A DNA stretch of 64,000 nt from Mycolicibacterium psychrotolerans (GTDB lineage Bacteria > Actinomycetota > Actinomycetes > Mycobacteriales > Mycobacteriaceae), in NCBI RefSeq assembly GCF_010729305.1, contig NZ_AP022574.1, forward strand, positions 2,294,001 through 2,358,000. Direction: 5' to 3'. The position numbers and the translations under genes are program-made. Below the pieces are notes generated by a model that saw only the letters and a list, made by a program, of their open reading frames with translations, did no database searches and was not told the origin of the DNA. Of this stretch, positions 7,603 through 15,880 are shown in pieces (the stretch's first letter is position 1; each line of letters opens with the position of its first letter).

Positions 7603-9575
7603 GTCAGAACAGCCAAGAAGTGCCACGAGTCTGCCTAGTGCAAATGCCCTGGGGGAGTGCTATAACGCCATCGTTGGGTCTCCACGTACTCGAAACCCAT
7701 TTAACGAACGAATGTCTTGCCGACGTGTCGGTATACTACGCGAACCTCGACTTTTACGAACAGCTACCGGAAGCCTTTTCGACGAGCGTACTGAAGCGAC
7801 ACTTCTGGGATAACCCTTGCTTGTTCTGGCTCTGCGATGGCATTTTCGCGACACATGCGTATTCGGACCAGTCAGTCGCCAAGGCCTCACAGGATGCATT
7901 AGACAGGACCATTGATCGTCTTGTAGCTGACAATAAGGACAGGGCTGTCGGAGACAATCTTGATCAGCTGGTCGAATGGCTTTCCGGCAATATTCAAGAT
8001 GTTGGTCATGTTGTCGGAACAATAATTCCAAGCTTCCTAAGTACCTTAGCGGGACAGCTTATTAGCGGCGGATACGATGTCATCGGACTCGGCACCTTCT
8101 TCAATCAGACGTCCGCATGTCTTTCGCTTGCAAGAATGTTGCGGCTGCACGGATACAGCGGGTTGATTATTCTTGGCGGTGCCGGTGTCACTGACTCCAT
8201 GGCGCGCGGCCTAATTCGCTCGTTTCGCAACCTCGATGCTGTGGTCGTAGGGGATGGGGAGCTTCCGCTCGGAGAGATATGTCGTGCGCTAGCGACACAG
8301 GGCTCGGCCATGCCGCTGAGTGACCAAGTAATCTGGTCCGAAAGGCGCGATTCTCAGCGTTTTGAACAGGTCAAACCTGAGCCTGTCCGCCGGCGGGGTG
8401 AGAGAACAACAACACCCGGCATTCCCGTGCTAACTGGCGATGGTTACGAGAGATTCTTCAAGATTCGGAGCCAAACTCGGTTCGCAGGGGAGGATGTCCA
8501 AATACCATTCGAGATTTCGCGAGGATGCTACTGGGTGGCACGATCGAAGTGCACGTTCTGCGGTATCGCGGACGACTTCAAGATGAAGGCGAAGACGCCA
8601 CACGTCGCAGTCCCTGAGATTGTGGGCTTAGCCGAGCGATTGGATGCCGATTATCTAGTATGTGCTGATACTGCGCTTCCTAAAAATCACATTCGCGTAA
8701 CCGTGCCGCAACTGGCTGAGTCGCTAAAGATGCGACGACGAAGTTTTTTCTTCGAGGTCCGGGTGGATATTCCAAAAGAAGAGCTGAGAGCGTTCAGTCA
8801 ACTTGGTAACGTCGTCTTACAACCTGGCATTGAGTCCTTATCGACTCCATTACTTACACACATGCGGAAAGGCACATCGGCTATACAGAACATACAATTT
8901 CTGCGCTGGTGCCGAATTTTTGGTATTTTGCCCTATTACAACATCCTGCATGGCTTCCCTGGCGAGGATCCGACCTGGTATGTAGGTATGAAGTCACTCA
9001 TGCGCCATGTATTTCATCTTTCTGCACCTCGCACAGCCACTCAGGTGATGTTGCTGAGGAATAGTCCGCTCTTGCGAGAGGGCGGGCAGCATCTCGGCGT
9101 TGTGAAGCCCTGGGATGAGTACCGGATCATGTACCCAGCCGTCGACGCTGAATCACTCGACGATCTCGCGTATTACTTTAATGGTGACTTCTCTGATATA
9201 GATGGCGAAGGCATAAAGCCTCGTGCAGATCTAATTTCCACAGTTCGCGAGTGGCAGCGGGCCGACCGGTCAGGTACCGCTTTTCTTATGCGGGACAAGG
9301 TCGATGGTGGATCATGCGCGGTGTACGACGGGCGAATGGATAGCGCGGTAGAACTAACGCTCGATTCGGTTGACGCCGCTATTCTCGATGCCGGCGACGA
9401 AGCAACCGACCTCGATGGAGTGTGCGAAAAACTCGAACGGGGGCCCGAGCGTGCAACGCTAAGTTCACACGTCTTGCAGCGCTTATTTGATATGGCCGGG
9501 AAAGGTCTGGTCCTGGAGGAGCGTGGCAAGTTCCTTGACCTGACAATCCCGATTAACATTGGAGGGCGGTCGTGA
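7599..9575 (+). CDS. Cobalamin-binding radical SAM RiPP C-methyltransferase-like enzyme
   Basis: A 658-residue enzyme with an N-terminal B12-binding domain (VCLVQMPWGS, then the region around GLGTFFNQTS and GGAGVTDS) and a radical SAM domain near residue 300. Its cluster motif is CX7CX2C (Cys310, Cys318, Cys321, within RGCYWVARSKCTFCG), the unusual spacing of the RiPP maturation C-methyltransferase (rSAM_ocin_1) family. QPGIESLST, HMRKG and HGFPGEDP also match that family. The start is the TTG at 7599, overlapping the previous stop as TTGA, with GAGAGG seven bases upstream. The likely role is methylating unactivated carbons of the peptide made by the upstream genes. Confidence 0.85.
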   Translation: MSQNSQEVPRVCLVQMPWGSAITPSLGLHVLETHLTNECLADVSVYYANLDFYEQLPEAFSTSVLKRHFWDNPCLFWLCDGIFATHAYSDQSVAKASQDALDRTIDRLVADNKDRAVGDNLDQLVEWLSGNIQDVGHVVGTIIPSFLSTLAGQLISGGYDVIGLGTFFNQTSACLSLARMLRLHGYSGLIILGGAGVTDSMARGLIRSFRNLDAVVVGDGELPLGEICRALATQGSAMPLSDQVIWSERRDSQRFEQVKPEPVRRRGERTTTPGIPVLTGDGYERFFKIRSQTRFAGEDVQIPFEISRGCYWVARSKCTFCGIADDFKMKAKTPHVAVPEIVGLAERLDADYLVCADTALPKNHIRVTVPQLAESLKMRRRSFFFEVRVDIPKEELRAFSQLGNVVLQPGIESLSTPLLTHMRKGTSAIQNIQFLRWCRIFGILPYYNILHGFPGEDPTWYVGMKSLMRHVFHLSAPRTATQVMLLRNSPLLREGGQHLGVVKPWDEYRIMYPAVDAESLDDLAYYFNGDFSDIDGEGIKPRADLISTVREWQRADRSGTAFLMRDKVDGGSCAVYDGRMDSAVELTLDSVDAAILDAGDEATDLDGVCEKLERGPERATLSSHVLQRLFDMAGKGLVLEERGKFLDLTIPINIGGRS

Positions 9576-9688
9576 CCGCCAACACGTCCGAAGCTCGCGT
9601 TCGCCACGGCCAGAGTATCGACCGCGCTTCGAGGCCGGCTCGCGGTTGGCGAATAGCGGAAGGTGCAACCGCGGATCGGGATCGATGA
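9572..9688 (+). pseudogene. Truncated third gene of the RiPP operon
   Basis: A GTG at 9572 overlaps the stop of the cobalamin enzyme as GTGA, with GGAGGG six bases upstream: a strong translational-coupling signal. The frame then runs only 38 codons (VTANTSEARVRHG onward) to a TGA, and recognisable hsdM scrap begins about 18 bases later. This looks like the 5' end of a further biosynthesis or export gene cut off by recombination, although a genuine 38-residue peptide cannot be excluded. Confidence 0.45.
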
Positions 9689-9705
9689 CGGTCGCGAATC
9701 TACGT

Positions 9706-9813
9706 CCCAGTCGCGGTCGACCTTGCCGTCAGCTCGCCGGTGATCAAGGCGATGCCACCCCGAGGTGTGCTGGTGCGGAACTGAACGAAGCTTCATTAAG
9801 CGCGGGACCAACA
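9706..9813 (-). pseudogene. Degenerate 5' fragment of hsdM (copy A)
   Basis: Read on the minus strand this segment encodes ITGEL and then, after a one-base frameshift, GKVDRDWDV, matching the start of type I methyltransferase subunits (ITGELKSQVDRIWDAFW from memory of the family). It aligns over about 105 bp with 20281-20385, including the non-coding CAGCGCGGGACCGACAT-like flank (CGCGGGACCAACAT here). The two copies are clearly diverged. Only the extreme 5' end remains, so it is non-functional. Confidence 0.55.
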
Positions 9814-10046
9814 TCGTCGTTTGATCGTCCGGGTCCGACTGTGTCTAACAGCTCTACCTAGGGGCCGCGCCGATCCTAGATTCGTGTCCCTTCGCGTCTC
9901 TAGTCAAGCCGCAGGCTGCTGGCATGGCTGAAGCGCGCCTCCCGAGTTGGGTCATCTGCCTTAGCCTCGATTTTTCGCGCCGGTGGGGTTCGGGGGCGCT
10001 GAATCATGAGAATTGTTGAACGATAGCGATTTTGGGCTAGGGGTGT
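9814..10046. other. Non-coding junction between RiPP operon remnant and IS21 element
   Basis: No credible gene is visible. The stretch CAGGCTGCTGGCATGGCTG near 9912-9930 resembles the promoter-start sequence of the Rv1156-type gene (CTAAGCTGCTGACATGACTG at about 20461), but the reading frame behind it is unrelated and stops after 31 codons. The segment reads as recombination debris. Confidence 0.4.
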
Positions 10047-10112
10047 TGTCAATGGCCAGGTTGAAGTATCCGCTGGCGGCCAGATGAAAGTATCCACCCC
10101 GTGCGGTAGTTC

Positions 10113-10925
10113 CTAAGTTGGTGTGGGCTGCTCCTTCCGGTGTTGGGCGTCTTTCATGCGGTAGGAGTCTCCGTCGGTGATGACGACGGTCGCGTGGTGC
10201 AGCAGTCGGTCGAGGATGCTGACCGCGGTGGTCTGCTCGGGCAGGAATCGGCCCCACTGTTCGAAAGGCCAGTGCGACCCGATGGCCAGTGAGCGCCGTT
10301 CGTAGGCGCCGGCGACCAGTCGGAACAACAACTGGGTGCCGGTGTCATCGAGCGGAGCGAAGCCGAGCTCGTCGAGGATGATCAGATCGACGCGCAGCAA
10401 GGATTCGATGATCTTGCCGACGGTGTTGTCGGCCAGGCCGCGGTAGAGGGTCTCGACGAGGTCGGCCGCGGTGAAGTAGCGCACCTTGTGCCCGGCCTCG
10501 ATCGCTGCGGTCCCCAACCCGATCAGGGTGTGGGACTTTCCAGTGCCGGCTGGGCCGATGATCGCCAGGTTCTGTTGCGCCCGAATCCATTCCAGGCTCG
10601 ACAGGTAGTCGAACACCTTGAGCTGGATCGAGGAGGCGGCCACGTCGAAGCTCTCCAACGTCTTGGGCACGGGGAATGCTGCGGCCTTGAGTCGGTTGAC
10701 GATATTGGAGGCATCGCGGGCCGCCAACTCGGTTTCGATGAGGGTGCGCAGGACTTCCTCGGGGGTCCAGCGTTGGGTCTTGGCGGTGATTAACACCTCC
10801 GGTGCGGTGCGCCGCACGGCGGCCAGCTTCAACCGCCGCAGCCCGGCATCGAGATCGGCGGCCAGTGGTGGAACTGACGGTGGTGCAATGGGTTCGGCGT
10901 CGGTCAAAGGTGGGGACTTGGTCAT
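10113..10925 (-). CDS. istB: IS21 helper ATPase IstB
   Basis: A 270-residue AAA+ ATPase with Walker A GPAGTGKSH and Walker B LIILDELGF. IstB-type proteins help the IstA transposase choose and capture target DNA. The ATG at 10925 overlaps the istA stop by four bases (ATGA), the normal coupled arrangement. The length fits an active copy and no frameshift is seen. Confidence 0.93.
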   Translation of the reverse strand: MTKSPPLTDAEPIAPPSVPPLAADLDAGLRRLKLAAVRRTAPEVLITAKTQRWTPEEVLRTLIETELAARDASNIVNRLKAAAFPVPKTLESFDVAASSIQLKVFDYLSSLEWIRAQQNLAIIGPAGTGKSHTLIGLGTAAIEAGHKVRYFTAADLVETLYRGLADNTVGKIIESLLRVDLIILDELGFAPLDDTGTQLLFRLVAGAYERRSLAIGSHWPFEQWGRFLPEQTTAVSILDRLLHHATVVITDGDSYRMKDAQHRKEQPTPT

Positions 10926-12493
10926 GAGGTCACCTCACCGTCGGCGGCGACCGGCGGGATCTTGTAGGCGTCCAGGGAACGGGTCGGAGCCACCGGCAGG
11001 TCCAGGATCAGCGCGTCACCGGCGGGGCGGGGCTGGGGTGTTCCGGTGCCGGCAGCCAGGATGGAGCGCACGTCGGCGGCCCGGAATCGTCGGAACGCCA
11101 CCGCCCGGTGCAGGGCAGATACCAGAGCGTCGGTGCCGTGGGCGGCGCCCAAAGCGAGCAAGATCTCCAGTTCCGCCCCCAATCGGGTGTTGCCGATCGC
11201 CGCGGCGCCGACGAGGAACGCCTCAGCGTCGGCGCCGAGATCGCAGAACTGCTTCTCGACCGTGGTCTTCGGGCGCGGCCCGCGACTGGGCGCCGGCCGG
11301 GGTCCGTCGTAGTGGTCGTCGAGGATCGACACCCCACCGGGTGAAACGAGTTCGTGCTCGGCCACGATCACCCCGGTCGCGGGTTCCAGCAGACAGATCG
11401 CGCCGTGGCCGACGACCACGGCCACCGTGGTCCCGATCAACCTCATCGGCACCGAGTAGCGAGCCGACCCGTACCTGATGCAGGACAGTCGGTCGACCTT
11501 ACGTAGCACCGACGGTGCCCCGATCTGCAGCCTCAGGGACGGCAGTGGTTGCAGTAGTTCACGTTCGGCCACCAGTCGCTCGTCGGGGACCGCACAGATC
11601 TCCGAATGGGTCGCGGCGTTGACCTCGGCGCACCACACCTCGGCCGCGGCGTTGGCATCGCGCAGCGTAAACGGCGTGCCGGTGACGGCGGCCTCGGTCA
11701 ACAGTGGCACGGCCAGATCGTCCTGGGCGTACCCGCACAGGTTCTCCACGATGCCCTTGGACTGCGGGTCGCTGGCGTGACAGAAATCGGGGGCGAACCC
11801 GTAGTGGCCGGCCAGCCGCACATAGTCCGGGGTGGGGACTACGACGTTGGCCACCACGCCGCCTTTGAGACAGGCCATCCGGTCGGCCAGCACCCGCGCC
11901 GGGACCCCGCCGATCGCGGCCATGGCTTCGGCGATCAACGCCAGCGTGGTCGAGGCGCGTTCGTTGGTGGCGAAGCGCACGAAGCGCCACCGGGAGAATG
12001 CCAGCACCGCGCAGAACAGGAACAATCCCGGCGCGACTTGGGCCCAGTCGATGACCAGGTACTCACCCGGCTCCCACACCGCAGGTCGTCGACCGCGGTG
12101 ATTGGTGCTGCGCCACAACGCTTTCGCTTCAGCAACGAGGCGGCGGAAGTTGCGATCAGATCCTGCGTATCCGGCGGCTCGGACTTTCGGGAGCAGTCGC
12201 TTGGCAGATATCCGACCGTGCGACTTCGCGACCCGTTCGGCGACCAGATCGGCCACCGAATCGTAGTTATGCGAACGCTCGGCCCGCGGTGGCGGCGGCA
12301 CGCCGGCTTGATCGGCCTCGAACTTATCCACGATCTTCTTGACGGTGCGGTGGGTGGTACCGCACGCCTCGGCGGCGGCCCTATACGACCCGAGCTGTTG
12401 GTAGGCAGAAATGATGTCCATGCGGTCCTTCGCAGACTTCAATGGAACTCCCCGATGGTGGTGGCGATTGGTTGGCGCCTTCACCGTCACCAT
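10922..12493 (-). CDS. istA: IS21-family transposase IstA
   Basis: A 523-residue transposase. An N-terminal helix-turn-helix (YRAAAEACGTTHRTVKKIVD) precedes an rve integrase core, with YLVIDWAQ carrying the first Asp, RVLADRM the second and the KGIVENLCGYAQDDL segment the catalytic Glu. It appears intact and is followed by istB with a four-base overlap. Confidence 0.93.
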   Translation of the reverse strand: MVTVKAPTNRHHHRGVPLKSAKDRMDIISAYQQLGSYRAAAEACGTTHRTVKKIVDKFEADQAGVPPPPRAERSHNYDSVADLVAERVAKSHGRISAKRLLPKVRAAGYAGSDRNFRRLVAEAKALWRSTNHRGRRPAVWEPGEYLVIDWAQVAPGLFLFCAVLAFSRWRFVRFATNERASTTLALIAEAMAAIGGVPARVLADRMACLKGGVVANVVVPTPDYVRLAGHYGFAPDFCHASDPQSKGIVENLCGYAQDDLAVPLLTEAAVTGTPFTLRDANAAAEVWCAEVNAATHSEICAVPDERLVAERELLQPLPSLRLQIGAPSVLRKVDRLSCIRYGSARYSVPMRLIGTTVAVVVGHGAICLLEPATGVIVAEHELVSPGGVSILDDHYDGPRPAPSRGPRPKTTVEKQFCDLGADAEAFLVGAAAIGNTRLGAELEILLALGAAHGTDALVSALHRAVAFRRFRAADVRSILAAGTGTPQPRPAGDALILDLPVAPTRSLDAYKIPPVAADGEVTS

Positions 12494-12694
12494 CGGGGCC
12501 CGCAGTTCCTGATCGACACGACGAACACGGGGTGGATACTTTCACCTGGCCAAAACCGGATACCTCTACTTGGCCACCAGTGGGTACTTTTTCATGGCCA
12601 CGGACAGGTGTGTTTGGCTGTCCCGTGTCGCCGGGGTGGACGGGCTTTCCAAGGGGCCTGGGTCTTTCGGATCGGCGGGTCGGGTTTGCGGTTG

Positions 12695-14092
12695 TCAGGG
12701 GAAGGCGGCGCGGATGCGCTGCCAGGCGGTCGCGATGGCGCCGGCCCAGCGCCAGGTGGCGTCGATGCGCAGCCGCAGTCGGCGAGCTCCTCGGGTGATC
12801 CGAGCGGCGACGTGTAGGACCCGGTAGCGCAAGGCGTTGATCTCGCAGCGGGCCAGCTGCGGGGCGTCGGTGAATCCGATCAGTTGGGCCCAGGCAACCA
12901 GATCGGCGGCGGCTAGGACGATCTCGAGCCAGGCGGCGTTGGACTGAAAGTCATGACAGGGCAGGTTGGCCAGGCCGGCGGCTTTGGCCTCGCGGATGCG
13001 GTCCTCGACGCGGGCGTGCTGGCGGTGGCGCAGTTCCAGGCCGGCCAGCTGTCCGGGCACGGCACCGGGGGCGGTGTCGGTGATGAACGCGGTCACCCGC
13101 ATGCCGTCGATGTCGGTGAAGCGCAGCTGCGCCCCGGGGTGCGGGCGCTCCTTGCGCAGGATCAGCCGGGTCCCGGCAGGCCAGGTCGACAGCGTGACCA
13201 GGGGCGTGGCCTCGGCCACCCACGCCCCGTCACGAATCTCGCCGCCGGAGTCGATGGCCGGATACCAGCCATCGGCGAGGTTGAGGGTGTCCACGGCGTC
13301 CCAGACCCGGGCATCGACGGGAAACCCGAAGGAGAACCCGACCCCGTGATCGCGGCAGGCCTGGGCGAATCGGTGGGTGGCCCCGGCCGAGTCGCAGCGC
13401 ACTACCACCACCGGCCCACCGTCTGTGCCGGCGTCAGGGCGCCACCCGGCTGGCAGCGAGGCCAACGCCTGCTCCAGGACCGTGATGTGGTCGGCGGCGG
13501 TGTTGGACCCGGCGTTGCCTTTGCGCAGCAGCCCCGCCAGGGCCTCGCCGCCGGCGATCTCCGGGCGGTCCAGAAACGCCAGCAGCGGGTGGTGGCCGAA
13601 GGACTTCTTCCACGTCGGGGCCGCCTGCGCCTTGTTGTCGGAATCGTCGATGACCAGGGTCGCGTCGATGTCGATGTATAGGGGTCGGCCAGCCGGGGGC
13701 GCGGCCCCGGCAGCCCAGGCCGCTGCCCGCGCCGATGCCCGCGCGGCACGAACCTTCGGCAGGTGCGCGGCGTCGATGCGATGGTCGACCAGCCGCCACA
13801 TCGTTGTCGTGGAGGCCTTGGGCCCGAACAGATGCTCGCGATCCCCGCACAGCTGCCCGATCCCGTCGATGCAGTCCGCCCCGTCGGCCACCGCGGCGGC
13901 CAGATCCGCGAACACCGCACCCGGGGCATGAACCCACGGCCCCTTATAGGTATCGGTCAACACCGCCGTGACCTGGGCGGATAACCCGGTCTGGTCGGCC
14001 AGTTCCCGCAGCAGCCCCATCCCGGCGTGCGACACCACCCCGCGGCCATCAGCAGAGACTTTCACCCGCGAAACCGCCGCGATACCCTTCAC
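12695..14092 (-). CDS. IS1380-family transposase
   Basis: A 465-residue DDE transposase. The order of motifs (GAVFADLAAAVADGADCI, LYIDIDATLVIDDSDNKA, VVVRCDSAGATHRF and the C-terminal NAWLEIVLAAADLVAW) is that of the IS1380 group. The gene is intact, with very high GC. It lies directly beside the IS21 element on one side and the IS256 element on the other. I could not define its terminal inverted repeats by eye; the flanks 12612-12694 and 14093-14208 presumably contain them. Confidence 0.88.
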   Translation of the reverse strand: MKGIAAVSRVKVSADGRGVVSHAGMGLLRELADQTGLSAQVTAVLTDTYKGPWVHAPGAVFADLAAAVADGADCIDGIGQLCGDREHLFGPKASTTTMWRLVDHRIDAAHLPKVRAARASARAAAWAAGAAPPAGRPLYIDIDATLVIDDSDNKAQAAPTWKKSFGHHPLLAFLDRPEIAGGEALAGLLRKGNAGSNTAADHITVLEQALASLPAGWRPDAGTDGGPVVVVRCDSAGATHRFAQACRDHGVGFSFGFPVDARVWDAVDTLNLADGWYPAIDSGGEIRDGAWVAEATPLVTLSTWPAGTRLILRKERPHPGAQLRFTDIDGMRVTAFITDTAPGAVPGQLAGLELRHRQHARVEDRIREAKAAGLANLPCHDFQSNAAWLEIVLAAADLVAWAQLIGFTDAPQLARCEINALRYRVLHVAARITRGARRLRLRIDATWRWAGAIATAWQRIRAAFP

Positions 14093-14208
14093 CTGCGAGG
14101 TGCCTGCCAGTCAGGATGATTGAGCCCTAGAGAAGTCCAATCATTCCTTGCAGGACAGGCACTTTCGCTTATCAACACCCAGCGACGTCGGCATTCGGGT
14201 CTGTGGAT

Positions 14209-15567
14209 TTAACGGTGTTTCCGGCCTGACACGCTGAGCGATGCTCGGCGAGGAAGGTGCCGTGATGACGACACTGGACGATGTGACCAAGAAGAAGGCT
14301 GAGCAGTCTGCAGAGCAGCAGGCTGCAGTCGAGCTGGTCCGGCTGGCCCAGGAGCAGGGCCTATCGCTGACCGGGCCTGACGGGCTGCTCAAACAGCTCA
14401 CCAAAACGGTGCTCGAGACCGCCCTGAATGAGGAGATGACCGAGCACCTCGGCTACGAGAAACACGACCCGCCGGAAGCGGGGACGGGCAACATCCGCAA
14501 CGGCACCCGCACCAAGACGGTGCTGACCGACACCACCGGCCCGGTCGAACTTGACGTGCCCCGGGATCGCGCCGCGACGTTCGAGCCGCAGATCGTCAAG
14601 AAGCGGCAACGCCGCCTGTCCGGGGTCGATGAGATTGTCTTGTCCCTGTACGCCAAAGGGCTTACCACCGGTGAGATCTCGGCGCACTTCGCCGAGATCT
14701 ACGGGGCGTCGGTGTCCAAGGAGACGATCAGCCGCATCACCGACAAGGTCATCGAGGAGATGAACGATTGGTCGGTGCGGCCCCTGGATGAAACCTACGC
14801 TGCGATCTTCATCGACGCGATCGTGGTGAAAGTCCGCGACGGCCAGGTCGCCAACCGGCCGTTCTACGCCGCGATCGGGGTCACCCTGGGAGGGGAACGC
14901 GACATCCTTGGCCTGTGGGCCGGCACCGGCGGTGAGGGCGCCAAGTTCTGGATGAGCGTGCTCACCGATCTACGCAACCGCGGTATCAAGGACACCTTCT
15001 TCGTCGTCTGCGACGGGCTGAAGGGACTGCCGGAGGTGGTGGGTAACGTGTGGCCGCAAGCGATCGTGCAGACGTGCATCATTCACCTGTTGCGCAACAC
15101 TTTTCGGCTCACCTCCCGTAAGTACTGGGATGAGATCAAACGCGATATCAAACCGATCTACACCGCGGTCAACGCTACCGCGGCCCGCACGGCGTTCGAC
15201 GAGTTGGCCGAGAAATGGCGGCAACGCTACCCGGCAGTGATCCGCCTGTGGGGCAACGCCTGGAACGAGTTCATCCCCTTCCTGGACTACGACGTGGAGA
15301 TCCGGTGGGTGATCTGCTCGACGAATGCGATCGAGTCGCTCAACGCCCGCTACCGCCGCGCGATCAAGGCCCGCGGACACTTCCCCTCCGAGCAGGCCGC
15401 CCTGAAATGCCTCTATCTCGTGACACGATCGCTGGACCCGACCGGTGCCGGCAGGGCACGATGGACGATGCGGTGGAAACCTGCCCTGAACGCGTTAGCG
15501 ATCACCTTCAGCGACCGATTCCCAGCAGCCGAAACCTACTGATGAAAACCGCCGGAAACACCGTTAA
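14209..15567. mobile_element. IS256-family insertion sequence
   Basis: The single transposase gene is bounded by perfect 17-bp inverted repeats, TTAACGGTGTTTCCGGC (14209-14225) and its complement (15551-15567). No flanking direct repeat is evident (CTGTGGAT at the left, CGAGATAG at the right). One flank may therefore have been lost or swapped by recombination after insertion. Confidence 0.82.
14265..15542 (+). CDS. IS256-family mutator-type transposase
   Basis: A 425-residue transposase of the IS256/mutator superfamily. Catalytic segments include FIDAIVVKVRDG, VVCDGLKGLPE and the Glu in CSTNAIESLNARYRR, and EEMTEHLGYEKHD is the family N-terminal signature. The start ATG at 14265 follows GAGGAAGG at seven bases; an upstream in-frame start at 14241 has no such site. 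No frameshift is present, so it is probably active. Confidence 0.93.
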   Translation: MTTLDDVTKKKAEQSAEQQAAVELVRLAQEQGLSLTGPDGLLKQLTKTVLETALNEEMTEHLGYEKHDPPEAGTGNIRNGTRTKTVLTDTTGPVELDVPRDRAATFEPQIVKKRQRRLSGVDEIVLSLYAKGLTTGEISAHFAEIYGASVSKETISRITDKVIEEMNDWSVRPLDETYAAIFIDAIVVKVRDGQVANRPFYAAIGVTLGGERDILGLWAGTGGEGAKFWMSVLTDLRNRGIKDTFFVVCDGLKGLPEVVGNVWPQAIVQTCIIHLLRNTFRLTSRKYWDEIKRDIKPIYTAVNATAARTAFDELAEKWRQRYPAVIRLWGNAWNEFIPFLDYDVEIRWVICSTNAIESLNARYRRAIKARGHFPSEQAALKCLYLVTRSLDPTGAGRARWTMRWKPALNALAITFSDRFPAAETY

Positions 15568-15880
15568 CGAGATAGTCCCGCGGTGCACCCCCGTTTGCCG
15601 AGGCGCAGTTGCGATACTTACGAGAATGTTCGCGGAGGCCTTGTGGGCTGCTCTCCAAGACGGCTACGCGGGCCAGGGGCATTGGTTCGGCGGGGATCGC
15701 GAGGTGCTATGTAGCAGCACAAACGTGGCCCTGACTTCATCGGCTGACAACTGGCATATGAGGACAAAGCGTCCATTCCGCGCTTGCGGTGTGGTAAATG
15801 TTTAGCGGCCGAAGGTTTGCGGATGTTCGCTGCATCCGCAACCAGCGGCATTTATCAGACCACACGGGGGACAAAACGAT
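15568..15880. other. Gene-free upstream region of the lectin-CHAP gene
   Basis: No supported gene lies in these 313 bp. Base composition is more mixed than in the neighbours. The region should hold the promoter of the large exported protein; GGGGGA about nine bases before 15881 is its ribosome site. I see no repeat or convincing operator. Confidence 0.5.

Larger units (their letters stand above)
10047..12606. mobile_element. IS21-family insertion sequence, complete
   Basis: The element contains istA and istB in the usual overlapping order on the minus strand. The ends are inverted: TGTCAATGGCC at the left and GGCCACGGACA at the right. Inside each end lie repeated copies of a GGATACTTTCACCTGGCC-type box, two at the left (10051-10104) and three at the right (about 12530-12600), as expected for multiple transposase sites in IS21. 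The element is bracketed by a 5-bp direct repeat GGTGT (10042-10046 and 12607-12611), so it transposed here intact. Confidence 0.85.

Noticed and set aside
9173..9814. Long minus-strand frame under the end of the cobalamin radical SAM gene
   Set aside because: It is antisense to a well-supported gene and only its last part has meaning, as hsdM scrap.
9912..9930. Third copy of the Rv1156-type promoter and start (CAGGCTGCTGGCATGGCTG)
   Set aside because: Only about a dozen bases match and the frame behind is unrelated; chance or debris cannot be excluded.
12612..14208. Defined terminal inverted repeats of the IS1380 element
   Set aside because: CTGGGTCTT at the left and CTGGGTGTT (reverse strand) at the right look alike, but the match is too short to fix the ends.
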